Assembly: GCA_033239005.1 (NCBI GenBank)
Contig: BSQZ01000010.1
Span: forward strand, 8,498,001-8,562,000
Direction of reading: 5' to 3'
DNA: 64,000 bases
Origin: Lamellibrachia satsuma
Lineage: Eukaryota; Annelida; Polychaeta; Sabellida; Siboglinidae
Shown: positions 1-12,400 of the stretch, one piece after another
How positions within the stretch are numbered: position 1 is the stretch's first letter
How the letters are laid out: every line of letters starts with the position of its first letter
The notes under the pieces: generated by a model
Told to the model about the DNA's origin: nothing
The model's input: only the letters and a program-made list of their open reading frames with translations
The model's database searches: none
Made by a program: the position numbers and the translations under genes

Positions 1-255
1 GGAAGAAAATTATCAATATGACATCATGTTGTTAGATAAAAACATAACTTTAACTGTGTCAACACTGTTACATCGATATTTTTAAATGTGGAAAATTTTC
101 AACATTTTAAAGTTCTAATTCAGGGGGGACTGAGAATTAGAACGCTTTGTACGAACAGGTAACTGTCAACAATTGTGAACGGTCCCTTACAACAATTGTG
201 AATGGCCCCTTACAACAACAAATAAACAAATGTTATGCAGCTGTGAAAGTTCTGC
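1..255. other. non-coding flank, nothing recognised
   Basis: AT-rich sequence with no supported gene. A short near-duplication containing 'acaacaattgtgaa' occurs around 168-210. It may be downstream sequence of the minus-strand receptor gene. Confidence 0.4.
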
Positions 256-585
256 ATTAATCAATACTTATACAATAAGTTTCTCACTAATCAATACTCA
301 TGCAATAAGTTTTGCAGTAATCAATACTCATGCAATAAGTTTCTCACTAATCAATACTCATGCAATAAGTTTCGCACTAATCAGTACTTATACAATAAGT
401 TTCGTACTAATCAGTACTCATGCAATAAGTTTTGCACTAATCAATACTTGTACAATAAGCTTCGCACTAATCAATACTCATGCAATAAGTTTCGCACTAA
501 TCAATACTTGTACAATAAGTTTCGTACTAATCAATACATGTACAGTAAGTTTCGCACTAATCAATACATATACAATAAGCCATAA
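256..585. repeat. 30-bp minisatellite, about 11 copies
   Basis: Tandem units of the form 'ctaatcaatactcatgcaat' + 'aagtttcgca' repeat about every 30 bp with scattered substitutions (tgc/tac, cgc/cgt/tgc). Because 30 is divisible by three, an open frame on the plus strand (230-643) runs through it as a 10-residue repeat. I treat that frame as a by-product, not a gene. Confidence 0.9.
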
Positions 586-1317
586 CATAGCAAACTGCTG
601 GTGCAACGCGACTATAAAACTATATAAAAATGACAACATTTAACAAGCAAACCCCACAAGTCATCCCATCACAATTTCAGAAACTTTTTCTTCGATACAC
701 ATTTATATCATGCATGCACGCACCAGGCTTGGGAGCAATTCCAAATCATTTTCCAAAATGAATAGGAATTGATCAAACCAATTCAATTGTGGAATTTTAA
801 CTGAGATTTTTTGCAGAGGAATTAAAAAGATGTATCCAATTCATTGTCAAGGTATTTGGAAAGAAAGTTTAAGTTTAAGGGGACACAAGTAACGGAACAA
901 AAGGAAACTAGCATTCGGAAGTAACAGACAAAAAGAAACACTATATATTTAATGAATTTCAACATTTTATTTGATCTGACATTTTTTTTATTCCAGCCTT
1001 CATACTGATTGTTAGTTCTTAGACTGTCGGCCATTGTTGCTTCATGGACGTTCCATGTGGTACTTGTATACAGCGGAGATGTACAACGCATTCAGACAGT
1101 CACAATGTTATTGTTAAATCTTGTTAACTGTTATTATTAGTGGTAGATAACAATATGATATAACCTGCTGCTTCATGGCTACTACTTTATTTTATGATGC
1201 TTTATATATATGGAATCAAGTGAAATGAATTAGAATCGATTCAATGGAATAGATCCCAACTCTGACAAACACATCACTCATTACACTCCTGATCCTGATC
1301 ATTATGTACAGCAAAAT

Positions 1318-1592
1318 TGAGTACATCCACATCTTTCACTAAAATTCAGTCCATCCACAATATCGTTCACTAAAATTCAGTCCATCCACAATATCTCTCG
1401 CTAAAATTCAGTACAGCCACTATATCTTTCACTAAAATTCAATCCAGCCACTATATCTTTCACTAAAATTTGGTCCATCCACAATATATTTCACTAAAAT
1501 TCAATCCATCCACAATGGTTCACTAAAATTCAGCACATCTTTCACTAAAATTCAGCATAGCAACAATATATTTCGGTAAAATTCAGCACATC
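1318..1592. repeat. about 31-bp minisatellite, degenerate
   Basis: Eight to nine imperfect copies built on 'ttcactaaaattcagtccat' followed by 'ccacaatatct'. Unit length varies because copies carry internal deletions, for example near 1515-1550. Confidence 0.8.
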
Positions 1593-1705
1593 AATGATAT
1601 ATTTATTTGTTATACAAAGCTGAATGCAAATCAGTCACTTTCCAACTCGACCATACAAGTCATTCAATTTTATACAGTTCTACAACATCTGTAATAACAT
1701 TGTTA

Positions 1706-2011
1706 GTTTTGTATGGTTTGGTGGGCACAGTTCAAGAACATCCACTGTCTACAGAGTTTTGTATGGTTTGGTGGGCACAGTTCAAGAACATCCACTGTCT
1801 ACAGAGTTTTGTATGGTTTGGTGGGCACAGTTCAAGAACATCCACTGTCTACAGAGTTTTGTATGGTTTGGTGGGCACAGTTCAAGATTATCCATTGTAT
1901 ACAGAGTTTTGTATGGTTTGGTGGGTACAGTTCAAGAACATCCACTGTCTACAGAGTTTTGTATGGTTTGGTGGCCACAGTTCAAGAACATCCACTGTCT
2001 ACAGAGTTTTG
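1706..2011. repeat. 50-bp minisatellite, 6 copies
   Basis: Copies begin at 1706, 1756, 1806, 1856, 1906 and 1956, each starting 'gttttgtatggtttggtggg'. They are nearly identical. The 50-bp period is not a multiple of three, so all three forward frames stay open and give overlapping spurious reading frames (1607-2050). Confidence 0.93.
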
Positions 2012-3367
2012 GGACTCGAGATGTTTGAAACTGCACAACTGAGATTGTGATGTACTTTTGTTTCTGACATGGACTATATTTTATTTGGCAGCCTTATCAA
2101 TGCATTTAGATTTAGCATTGAACATGGAATAATTTCCTACCCAAAACTGTAATATCACTTTCACCAGACTATTACAAGAAAGTAATGCATATCTAAATTG
2201 TTAAAGTTACAGTAAACGTTTAGAAAATCTAATTAATAAGGAATGTAAAATATGCGGCAAAACTGCTATCACTTCCCATTTTAGATAGTGTAAAAATCTA
2301 CCACAAAACCCAGCACCATCTTCACTAACGTTAGACTATCACAAACAAATAGTGTTAATACAAATACCATCAGAATCAAGTAAAACTAATACAAAACATG
2401 TCCTAGCTTCAGCAGTAGACATTCAAAGCTGTGCTGCCCAAATACAGATCTTGTACACAGCTACGTGTGTCTACTTGCTTATATCAAGTGGGTTCCTCGA
2501 ATCACAATGACCCTCCATATTATATATTGTTGATTGCTATTGTGAACATACTGTAATAAAAACTACAGCTACATTTATTTGATGTAATAATGCAACAATA
2601 CATAAAGCAGTTCACCATGCAAAAATATAAACAATACAATCTTTAATGAAGTACACAAAGCGTTATGGGCCATACCTAGGCATGAAGAGAATAAGCAAGT
2701 AAATAAGCTATGTAAATCAAATATTGAACCGATACATTTTAAATGTTAAGTTTTTCATCTAAAAAAACTGATTTGCACAAAAAGCAGTTACCAGCTGAGC
2801 AAAGGAATACATAGCGTATCAATGAGTCAACATCTTAATGTTACAAATCATTCCCTTCATCCAGAGATGCTGTTTGTCACTTTATCCTTCTAAAGTAAAA
2901 CCAGCACTCAAATATCAGAGATAATGTCAATGGACAAAACCACAGAAATTAAGTAAGATAACAGTTACAACTAATATGTAATATGGAAGAATAATATTTT
3001 TACACTGTTTAGATTTATTTTATGTTTAGATTTATCACTTAAATAGGGAAAAATTCTGTACCCAAATTCTGAAATAAATTTATTTCTGCGACTTTGTTGT
3101 TCTGTGACTTTCGTCATACCAGAAAATTACTATTTTGCGACCATTTTCATTCAACAACCAATAACATACAACTCTAAATTAAATGTAATATTAAACGATT
3201 GCAGTAATATCTAATTAATGAAGGACATAGAACCGTGACTGGTGTCATCCAGTGGTTATATCCATCCAACTTCTAACAAAACACAGGGAATTCCCACTCA
3301 AGCTGTCTGGATACTAATATCAAAAACATTCCATTATGGTCAAATATCGCATCTGTGAGAAAATATT
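2012..3367. other. probable 3' UTR and downstream flank of the receptor gene
   Basis: No open frame of interest. The stop codon of the minus-strand CD36-family gene is at 3370-3368, so the adjoining part should be its 3' UTR when read leftwards. Several minus-strand AATAAA candidates (plus-strand tttatt, e.g. near 3078 and 2573) could serve as poly(A) signals. Which one is used cannot be told from sequence alone. Confidence 0.4.
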
Positions 3368-3496
3368 TTAAGCAGTTTCGTCATCATCCACCGCTGGGTT
3401 GGAGTAACCGGCTTGTTCAACTGGCTCAACTTGTTCTGGTTGATCGACTGGTTCGGAGCGATCGACTGGTTCTTCTTCCGTAAGCAAGCCACTCCC
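3368..3496 (-). CDS. CD36-family last exon: acidic cytoplasmic tail
   Basis: The acceptor is CTGCAG|GGG. It encodes 42 residues and TAA (3370-3368): GSGLLTEEEPVDRSEPVDQP, then EQVEPVEQAGYSNPAVDDDE and TA. Phase 0 fits the upstream donor. The tail carries a dileucine (GLLTEEE) and a short internal repeat of the E-P-V-D/E type. It is too short to show up as an obvious open frame. Dileucine signals are known sorting motifs in this family; a role here is inference. Confidence 0.82.
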   Translation of the reverse strand, partial: GSGLLTEEEPVDRSEPVDQPEQVEPVEQAGYSNPAVDDDETA

Positions 3497-6400
3497 CTGC
3501 AGCATGAAACGGCTTATTGCTAAGAGCTTCTAGATTTGATTGAAAATTCCTCACCCACAGTCAACATGGATTTGTGACATCTGTCAAAATGCATTGTATA
3601 CAAACATGTAAAGACAAATGTGATATTTCAAATAGTCATATTTGTCAACATTATATTGTAATTTTTAAACTACCTCCTCAACTGATATAGCCCATCATAA
3701 ATCAGGTTCATTGATGTTAAATTTTTTACTGAAAATTATACCTGAATTAATTATAATAGCACATATGTTGGCCAGAAAATATATTTTGTTATTATAATAT
3801 TACTTTTTTACATTATTTATTTCATTAAAATCAGCATAGGAATACCAGTATACATGATACAATATAGAACAAGGGTTGATCGATACTATTTACAACTACA
3901 ATTAAGAATATCATGCCAATGGGTTACTGGGAAAACCTTGTTGAACACACATTGTCAGTGTCGGAGTCTGGCAATATTTGCTCGCCTAATTAAAATATAT
4001 TTGTATACACCTATTCCTATACTTGCTAATAGGATATGGCCATCCTATTTGCATCCAAATTTAATTTATGTAACATGTCGGCTTTTGTTTACAAAACTAA
4101 TAACTTTTTCTGACAAAATATCATGTTTGGTTGAGACTGCATTGGTTCTGTGTATGCCGGCCTCACTTAATATTCTCGAGTGCCAAATAAACGTATAGGC
4201 CAAATAACAGTGTAGGGTGGCAAATTGGTCAAATTTAATAATAGTATAGTGACGAATAACAGTATAGGGGGGGCAAATTGTTCAAAACAAATAGTAATAC
4301 AGTACGAAAAAGTCACTAGTATATTTGTCTTTTTAGCGCCAAAGCAATTTTTTTACTCAACGTGAAGCCAAGACGTCCGTAGAAAACTATGCGGATTGCC
4401 ATGTATTTTGTTTTTTTTTGGCCGAATATGCATAAACTTTGTGCATATTCGCGTCACTGCAAATATAGTAACTGCATTTAATATCTGCGAAAAACCGGGG
4501 AATTTTCCATTTTTAAATGGACATTAAAGTTTTACTGAATTGAATACGCAAGCCCGTTTCAGGAGAAACCGCCACCAGCCAGTTACAACCAGTTTGAGGC
4601 GCTGCGTATAGCGGCCATTTATGGTTGGTCGGTTTCCGCAGTGATTATGGCGTTTTAACTAATGTCGAGCTCCCGAGCACTAAGGATTCTGACGGATTCA
4701 TCTAATCATGGAAACCTAATGGTCTAACGCTTCGGGATAAAAATCTAGGATCCTCAGAAGCATGAGATCCCGCTAAATTCACGACTGTCGTTCGAAAGGA
4801 TGAAAACTTAGCTGTCAGAGGGTGCCACACGCAGCTCCAGGTAGGAGCAAGTGATTTTAGCGCAAGCGGTAAACTGCTCTGTGCATGACTGCTCTCCTAA
4901 AAATTATACCCTGCATAATTTGCGATGATTATCGGAGAAAATAGGCTGGCACAAATGTTTAAATTTAATAATAGTACAGTGCCAAATAAGGTGCGGATAG
5001 GGTGGCATTTTTCATCAAATACGCGTAATCGTCGTAATATAGGGACGCTTATTCGGCACTCAAGAGTATATCACAAGGAGTCTAGGTTACCCGATTTCAT
5101 AGAACTGAGCACACACTTATCAATCTCACTGGTTAACATGTCAGCCCTCGGTCAACCAGAGAAATGACCAGAATCTCCCACTATTAGAACACACTCTGAG
5201 TAAACAGTGGCATCATATTCTTAATTTTAGGTGCATAGCCCCAAAACCATGGCTTTTGTTTACCTTTAATATTACCTTGGACACTGATAATTTGATATGA
5301 CCGTCGACACTGTTAACTTAATGACTGTGGACACTGATAATTTGATATGACCGTGGACACTGTTAACTTAATGAATATGGACGACCCTGGACAACTATAA
5401 TTTAACCCTAGATACAGTTAATTTAATATGACCCTGGACATCAATAATATAATATGACCCTTGACATTGATAATGTAATATTACAATGAACACTGATTAT
5501 CTGATATGACCCAGTACACTGATAATGTAATGTGACCCTGGACACTGATTACGTAATATGACACTGATAACTTGATATGACCCTGGACACCGAGAATGCC
5601 CAGATCTGCTCTTGGACACTGGGATGTGTGTCACTGACCTCCTTCTTGCTGCGAAGTGCCATCACAATGAAGATGATAATGACCACCAGCAAAATGAAGC
5701 CACCGACGCCAATGAGTGTGTACTCAAGGATGTGAGACACGCGGATAGGTTCAAACAACTTCGACTGCAGCTCATTGGCGAGTGAGTTACTGATCTCAGC
5801 GGACTGCAAATAAAGCGAAGCAAATCATTCAATTTATACCACGCACCTCCAACATTCATTGCTCTGAGTGTCATCGTTTGTTCCCGGCACACCTGTTTAC
5901 ATAAACACCATTTCAACATCTACTGAAGCATCCAGCCATGCTGCAACTGCTACACAAAAGCTGTCCGTTTGTATAACTCCATCACTGGAATCCTATCACT
6001 GTCTATTGCCAGGTACTCTTTGAACCTGGTCCTTACGGCCAACAGTCTGACGCTCTACCATGACCCACAATACTGTATTTACAGGAGAAGCAACCTTTGA
6101 ATTGGATTGAATTTATTCAACATAATCAATCAATGTATATTTTCGATAAATTGTAAACATACATAGTTTTAAGTCTAACTACCACTAAAGTGGTACAATG
6201 AATATATAATTAAAGAACGACAATCAGAAAATGTTGAAGGGAAATGCATGAAGTTGTAAACTTATAAATTGCTTTCCCCAAAAGTAAACAATTGCACTGG
6301 TTGCATACTTATAAGAAAAATTACTTAATTAAGCTAAGTTTTAACTAACCTTCAAATCAAAGTGAAATTATGCCCAAATTAATTAAGACATAATATTATA

Positions 6401-9400
6401 TGGAGGCCAAAAAAATAAATGTATTAGCGACGTTATTATTATATTATTATTTTTCTGATATTAGAATAAGCCCACACTACGTTATTTATTTTATTCAAAT
6501 CAGCATTAGTATACCAATATACATGCTACATTATAGAGCAAGGGTTGATCGATACTACTGCTTACAAAAGTCATGTATGTACGTAATATAAGCACACGTG
6601 TATGACTGACATGTACGAATGAATGTTTCTAGCTAAACTCACTTCATTCAACCAGATTATTGGGAAGACCGTAGGAGTGAGTTCGCTTGTATCACTGAAA
6701 TATAAGAAACAGTCTAAGAAACAATACCAACAACTTCATGTAAATTTATCTAACAAAAAGTATGTTCTTATACAGCACAGTTTCCAATCTTTTTGGGACC
6801 GCTCAAAGCGCTTTATACTTCAACCCCTGGCATACCTATTCATTCCAATAGCATCTCGACTTCTCTGGGAAGTATTCAGCCATCTTTCAATTACCTTGTG
6901 ACAACTATTCGTTCACATATCCACCTCTGTCTGTAGCCTGTACTTATTTATACAGCTGATTGAACTGTGGCAACGTGGGATGAATGAAATTGCCAGTTTT
7001 AAAAATACAAGATGATTTCAACATAGGTTCTCTCAATTGAGGGTCCGACGTTCTAATCACTACACCACCACAAATCTAACTTAGTAAATCCATCTTCATT
7101 TTATCTTGAAGACATTATTTTTATAAGAGTAAAAATTTTGCACATTCCATATAATACACTGCTCACAATTCTGCAAGGAGACACTGTCTCCATGGGGGGT
7201 GTTTTGTGTGATGAAAATGTTTAAAATTTTGTGGAAACCGCAACATTCGCAAACATTAACATACTCGAACATTTTTCAATTTACAGTAGTTAACCCATTA
7301 TTCACAACTGCAAAAGAATTAATTTTGAACCTTGTGTAACAAATTTATAAAACTGTAAAAAAGTTAAGAGAAGCAGGCATAGTTTCTTATGGTTGGTTTC
7401 ACCAAAGATTTTGAACTTCTAGTCCATGCACGTAACAGAGACAGGTAGAGACAGTTTGAACTTCTAGTCCATGCACATGACAGAGACACATAGAGACAGT
7501 TTGAACTTCTAGTCCATGACAGAGACACGTAGAGACAGTTTGAACTTCTAGGCCATGCACATGACAGAGACAGGTAGAGACATTTTGAACTTCTAGTCCA
7601 TGCACATGACAGAGACACGTAGAGACAGTTTGAACTTCTAGTCTATGCACATGACAGAGACACATAGAGACAGTTTGAACTTCTAGGCCATGCACATGAC
7701 AGAGACAGGTAGAGACAGTTTGAACTTCTAGGCCATGCACATGACAGAGACACGTAGAGACAGTTTGAACTTCTAGTCCATGACAGAGACACATAGAGAC
7801 AGTTTAAATTTCTAGTCCATGCACATGACAGAGACACATAGAGACAGTTTAAATTTCTAGTCCATGCACATGACAGAGACACGTAGAGACAGCTTGAACT
7901 TCTAGTCCATGCACATGACAGAGACACGTAGAGGCAGTTTGAACTTCTAGTCCATGCACATGACAGAGACAGGTAGAGACAGTTTGAACTTCTAGTCCAT
8001 GACAGAGACACGTAGAGACAGTTTAAACTTCTAGTCCATGACAGAGACACATAGAGACAGTTTAAACTTCTAGTCCATGACAGAGACACATAGAGACAGT
8101 TTAAACTTCTAGTCCATGACAGAGACACATAGAGACAGTTTGAACTTCTAGTCCATGACAGAGACACGTAGAGACAGTTTAAACTTCTAGTCCATGACAG
8201 AGACACATAGAGACAGTTTAAACTTCTAGTCCATGCACATGACAGAGACACGTAGAGACAGTTTGAATTTCTAGTCCATGCACATGACAGAGACACGTAG
8301 AGACAGTTTGAACTTCTAGTCCATGCACATGACAGAGACACGTAGAGACAGTTTGAACTTCTAGTCCATGACAGAGACACGTAGAGACAGTTTGAACTTC
8401 TAGTCTATGCACATGACAGAGACACGTAGAGACAGTTTGAACTTCTAGTCCATGCACATGACAGAGACACGTAGAGACAATTTGAATTTCTAGTCCATGC
8501 ACATGACAGAGACACGTAGAGACAGTTTGAACTTCTAGTCCATGACAGAGACACATAGAGACAGTTTAAATTTCTAGTCCATGCACATGACAGAGACACA
8601 TAGAGACAGTTTAAATTTCTAGTCCATGCACATGACAGAGACACGTAGAGACAGTTTGAATTTCTAGTCCATGCACATGACAGAGACACGTAGAGACAGT
8701 TTGAACTTCTAGTCCATGCACATGACAGAGACACGTAGAGACAGTTTGAACTTCTAGTCCATGACAGAGACACATAGAGACAGTTTAAACTTCTAGTCCA
8801 TGACAGAGACACATAGAGACAGTTTAAATTTCTAGTCCATGCACATGACAGAGACACGTAGAGACAGTTTGAACTTCTAGTCCATGCACATGACAGAGAC
8901 ACATAGAGACAGCTTGAATTTCTAGTCCATGACAGAGACACATAGAGACAGTTTAAATTTCTAGTCCATGACAGAGACACGTAGAGACAGTTTAAATTTC
9001 TAGTCCATGCACATGACAGAGACACGCAGAGACAGTTTGAACTTCTAGTCCATGACAGAGACACATAGAGACAGTTTAAATTTCTAGTCCATGACAGAGA
9101 CACGTAGAGACAGTTTGAACTTCTAGGCCATGCACATGACAGAGACACGTAGAGACAGTTTGAACTTCTAGTCCATGACAGAGACACATAGAGACAGTTT
9201 AAATTTCTAGTCCATGCACATGACAGAGACACATAGAGACAGTTTAAATTTCTAGTCCATGCACATGACAGAGACACGTAGAGGCAGTTTGAACTTCTAG
9301 TCCATGCACATGACAGAGACAGGTAGAGACAGTTTGAACTTCTAGTCCATGACAGAGACACGTAGAGACAGTTTAAACTTCTAGTCCATGACAGAGACAC

Positions 9401-12400
9401 ATAGAGACAGTTTAAACTTCTAGTCCATGACAGAGACACATAGAGACAGTTTAAACTTCTAGTCCATGACAGAGACACATAGAGACAGTTTGAACTTCTA
9501 GTCCATGACAGAGACACGTAGAGACAGTTTAAACTTCTAGTCCATGACAGAGACACATAGAGACAGTTTAAACTTCTAGTCCATGCACATGACAGAGACA
9601 CGTAGAGACAGTTTGAATTTCTAGTCCATGCACATGACAGAGACACGTAGAGACAGTTTGAACTTCTAGTCCATGCACATGACAGAGACACGTAGAGACA
9701 GTTTGAACTTCTAGTCCATGACAGAGACACGTAGAGACAGTTTGAACTTCTAGTCTATGCACATGACAGAGACACGTAGAGACAGTTTGAACTTCTAGTC
9801 CATGCACATGACAGAGACACGTAGAGACAATTTGAATTTCTAGTCCATGCACATGACAGAGACACGTAGAGACAGTTTGAACTTCTAGTCCATGACAGAG
9901 ACACGTAGAGACAGTTTAAATTTCTAGTCCATGCACATGACAGAGACACATAGAGACAGTTTAAATTTCTAGTCCATGCACATGACAGAGACACGTAGAG
10001 ACAGCTTGAATTTCTAGTCCATGCACATGACAGAGACACGTAGAGACAGTTTGAACTTCTAGTCCATGACAGAGACACGTAGAGACAGTTTGAACTTCTA
10101 GTCCATGCACATGACAGAGACACATAGAGACAGTTTAAACTTCTAGTCCATGACAGAGACACATAGAGACAGTTTAAATTTCTAGTCCATGCACATGACA
10201 GAGACACGTAGAGACAGTTTGAACTTCTAGTCCATGCACATGACAGAGACACATAGAGACAGCTTGAATTTCTAGTCCATGACAGAGACACATAGAGACA
10301 GTTTAAATTTCTAGTCCATGACAGAGACACGTAGAGACAGTTTAAATTTCTAGTCCATGCACATGACAGAGACACGTAGAGACAGTTTGAACTTCTAGTC
10401 CATGACAGAGACACATAGAGACAGTTTAAACTTCTAGTCCATGCACATGACAGAGACACGTAGAGACAGTTTGAACTTCTAGTCCATGACAGAGACACAT
10501 AGAGACAGTTTAAATTTCTAGTCCATGCACATGACAGAGACACGTAGAGACAGTTTGAACTTCTAGTCCATGACAGAGACACGTAGAGACAGTTTAAATT
10601 TCTAGTCCATGCACATGACAGAGACACATAGAGACAGTTTAAATTTCTAGTCCATGCACATGACAGAGACATGTAGAGACAGGTTGAATTTCTAGTCCAT
10701 GCACACATGACAGAGACACGTAGAGACAGTTTGAACTTCTAGTCCATGACAGAGACACGTAGAGACAGTTTGAACTTCTAGTCCATGCACATGACAGAGA
10801 CACATAGAGACAGTTTAAACTTCTAGTCCATGACAGAGACACATAGAAACAGTTTAAATTTCTAGTCCATGCACATGACAGAGACACGTAGAGACAGTTT
10901 GAACTTCTAGTCCATGCACATGACAGAGACACATAGAGACAGATTAAATTTCTAGTCCATGACAGAGACACGTAGAGACAGTTTAAATTTCTAGTCCATG
11001 CACATGACAGAGACACGTAGAGACAGCTTGAATTTCTAGTCCATGCACATGACAGAGACACGTAGAGACAGTTTGAACTTCTAGTCCATGACAGAGACAC
11101 ATAGTGACAGTTTGAACTTCTAGTCCATGACAGAGACACATAGAGACAGTTTAAATTTCTAGTCCATGCACATGACAGAGACAGGTAGAGACAGTTTCAA
11201 CTTCTAGTCCATGCACATGACAGAGACACCTAGAGACAGTTTGAACTTCTAGTCCATGCACATGACAGAGACACATAGAGACAGTTTGAACTTCTAGTCC
11301 ATGCACATGACAGAGACACGAGAGACAGTTTGAACTTCTAGTCCATGAGAGAGACACGTAGAGACAGTTTAAATTTCTAGTCCATGCACATGACAGAGAC
11401 ACATAGAGACAGTTTAAATTTCTAGTCCATGCACATGACAGAGACACGTAGAGACAGCTTGAATTTCTAGTCCATGCACATGACAGAGACACGTAGAGAC
11501 AGCTTGAATTTCTAGTCCATGCACATGACAGAGACACATAGAGACAGTTTAAACTTCTAGTCCATGCATATGACAGAGACACGTAGAGACAGTTTGAACT
11601 TCTAGTCCATGACAGAGACACGTAGAGACAGTTTGAACTTCTAGTCCATGCACATGACAGAGACACATAGAGACAGTTTAAACTTCTAGTCCATGACAGA
11701 GACACATAGAGACAGTTTAAATTTCTAGTCCATGACAGAGACACGTAGAGACAGTTTAAATTTCTAGTCCATGCACATGACAGAGACACATAGAGACAGT
11801 TTAAATTTCTAGTCCATGCACATGACAGAGACACGTAGAGACAGCTTGAATTTCTAGTCCATGCACATGACAGAGACACGTAGAGACAGTTTGAACTTCT
11901 AGTCCATGCACATGACAGAGACACATAGAGACAGTTTGAACTTCTAGTCCATGCACATGACAGACACGTAGAGACAGTTTGAACTTCTAGTCCATGACAG
12001 AGACACGTAGAGACAGTTTGAACTTCTAGTCCATGCACATGACAGAGACACATAGAGACAGTTTAAACTTCTAGTCCATGACAGAGACACATAGAGACAG
12101 TTTAAATTTCTAGTCCATGACAGAGACACGTAGAGACAGTTTAAATTTCTAGTCCATGCACATGACAGAGACACGCAGAGACAGTTTGAACTTCTAGTCC
12201 ATGACAGAGACACATAGAGACAGTTTAAACTTCTAGTCCATGCACATGACAGAGACACGTAGAGACAGTTTGAACTTCTAGTCCATGCACATGACAGAGA
12301 CACGTAGAGACAGTTTGAACTTCTAGTCCATGACAGAGACACGTAGAGACAGTTTAAATTTCTAGTCCATGCACATGACAGAGACACATAGAGACAGCTT

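Noticed and set aside
230..643. 137-codon frame with a 10-residue repeat (INTHAISFAL type)
   Set aside because: It coincides with a 30-bp minisatellite and has no supporting context.
1607..2050. Three overlapping forward frames
   Set aside because: Produced by a 50-bp minisatellite that keeps all three frames open.
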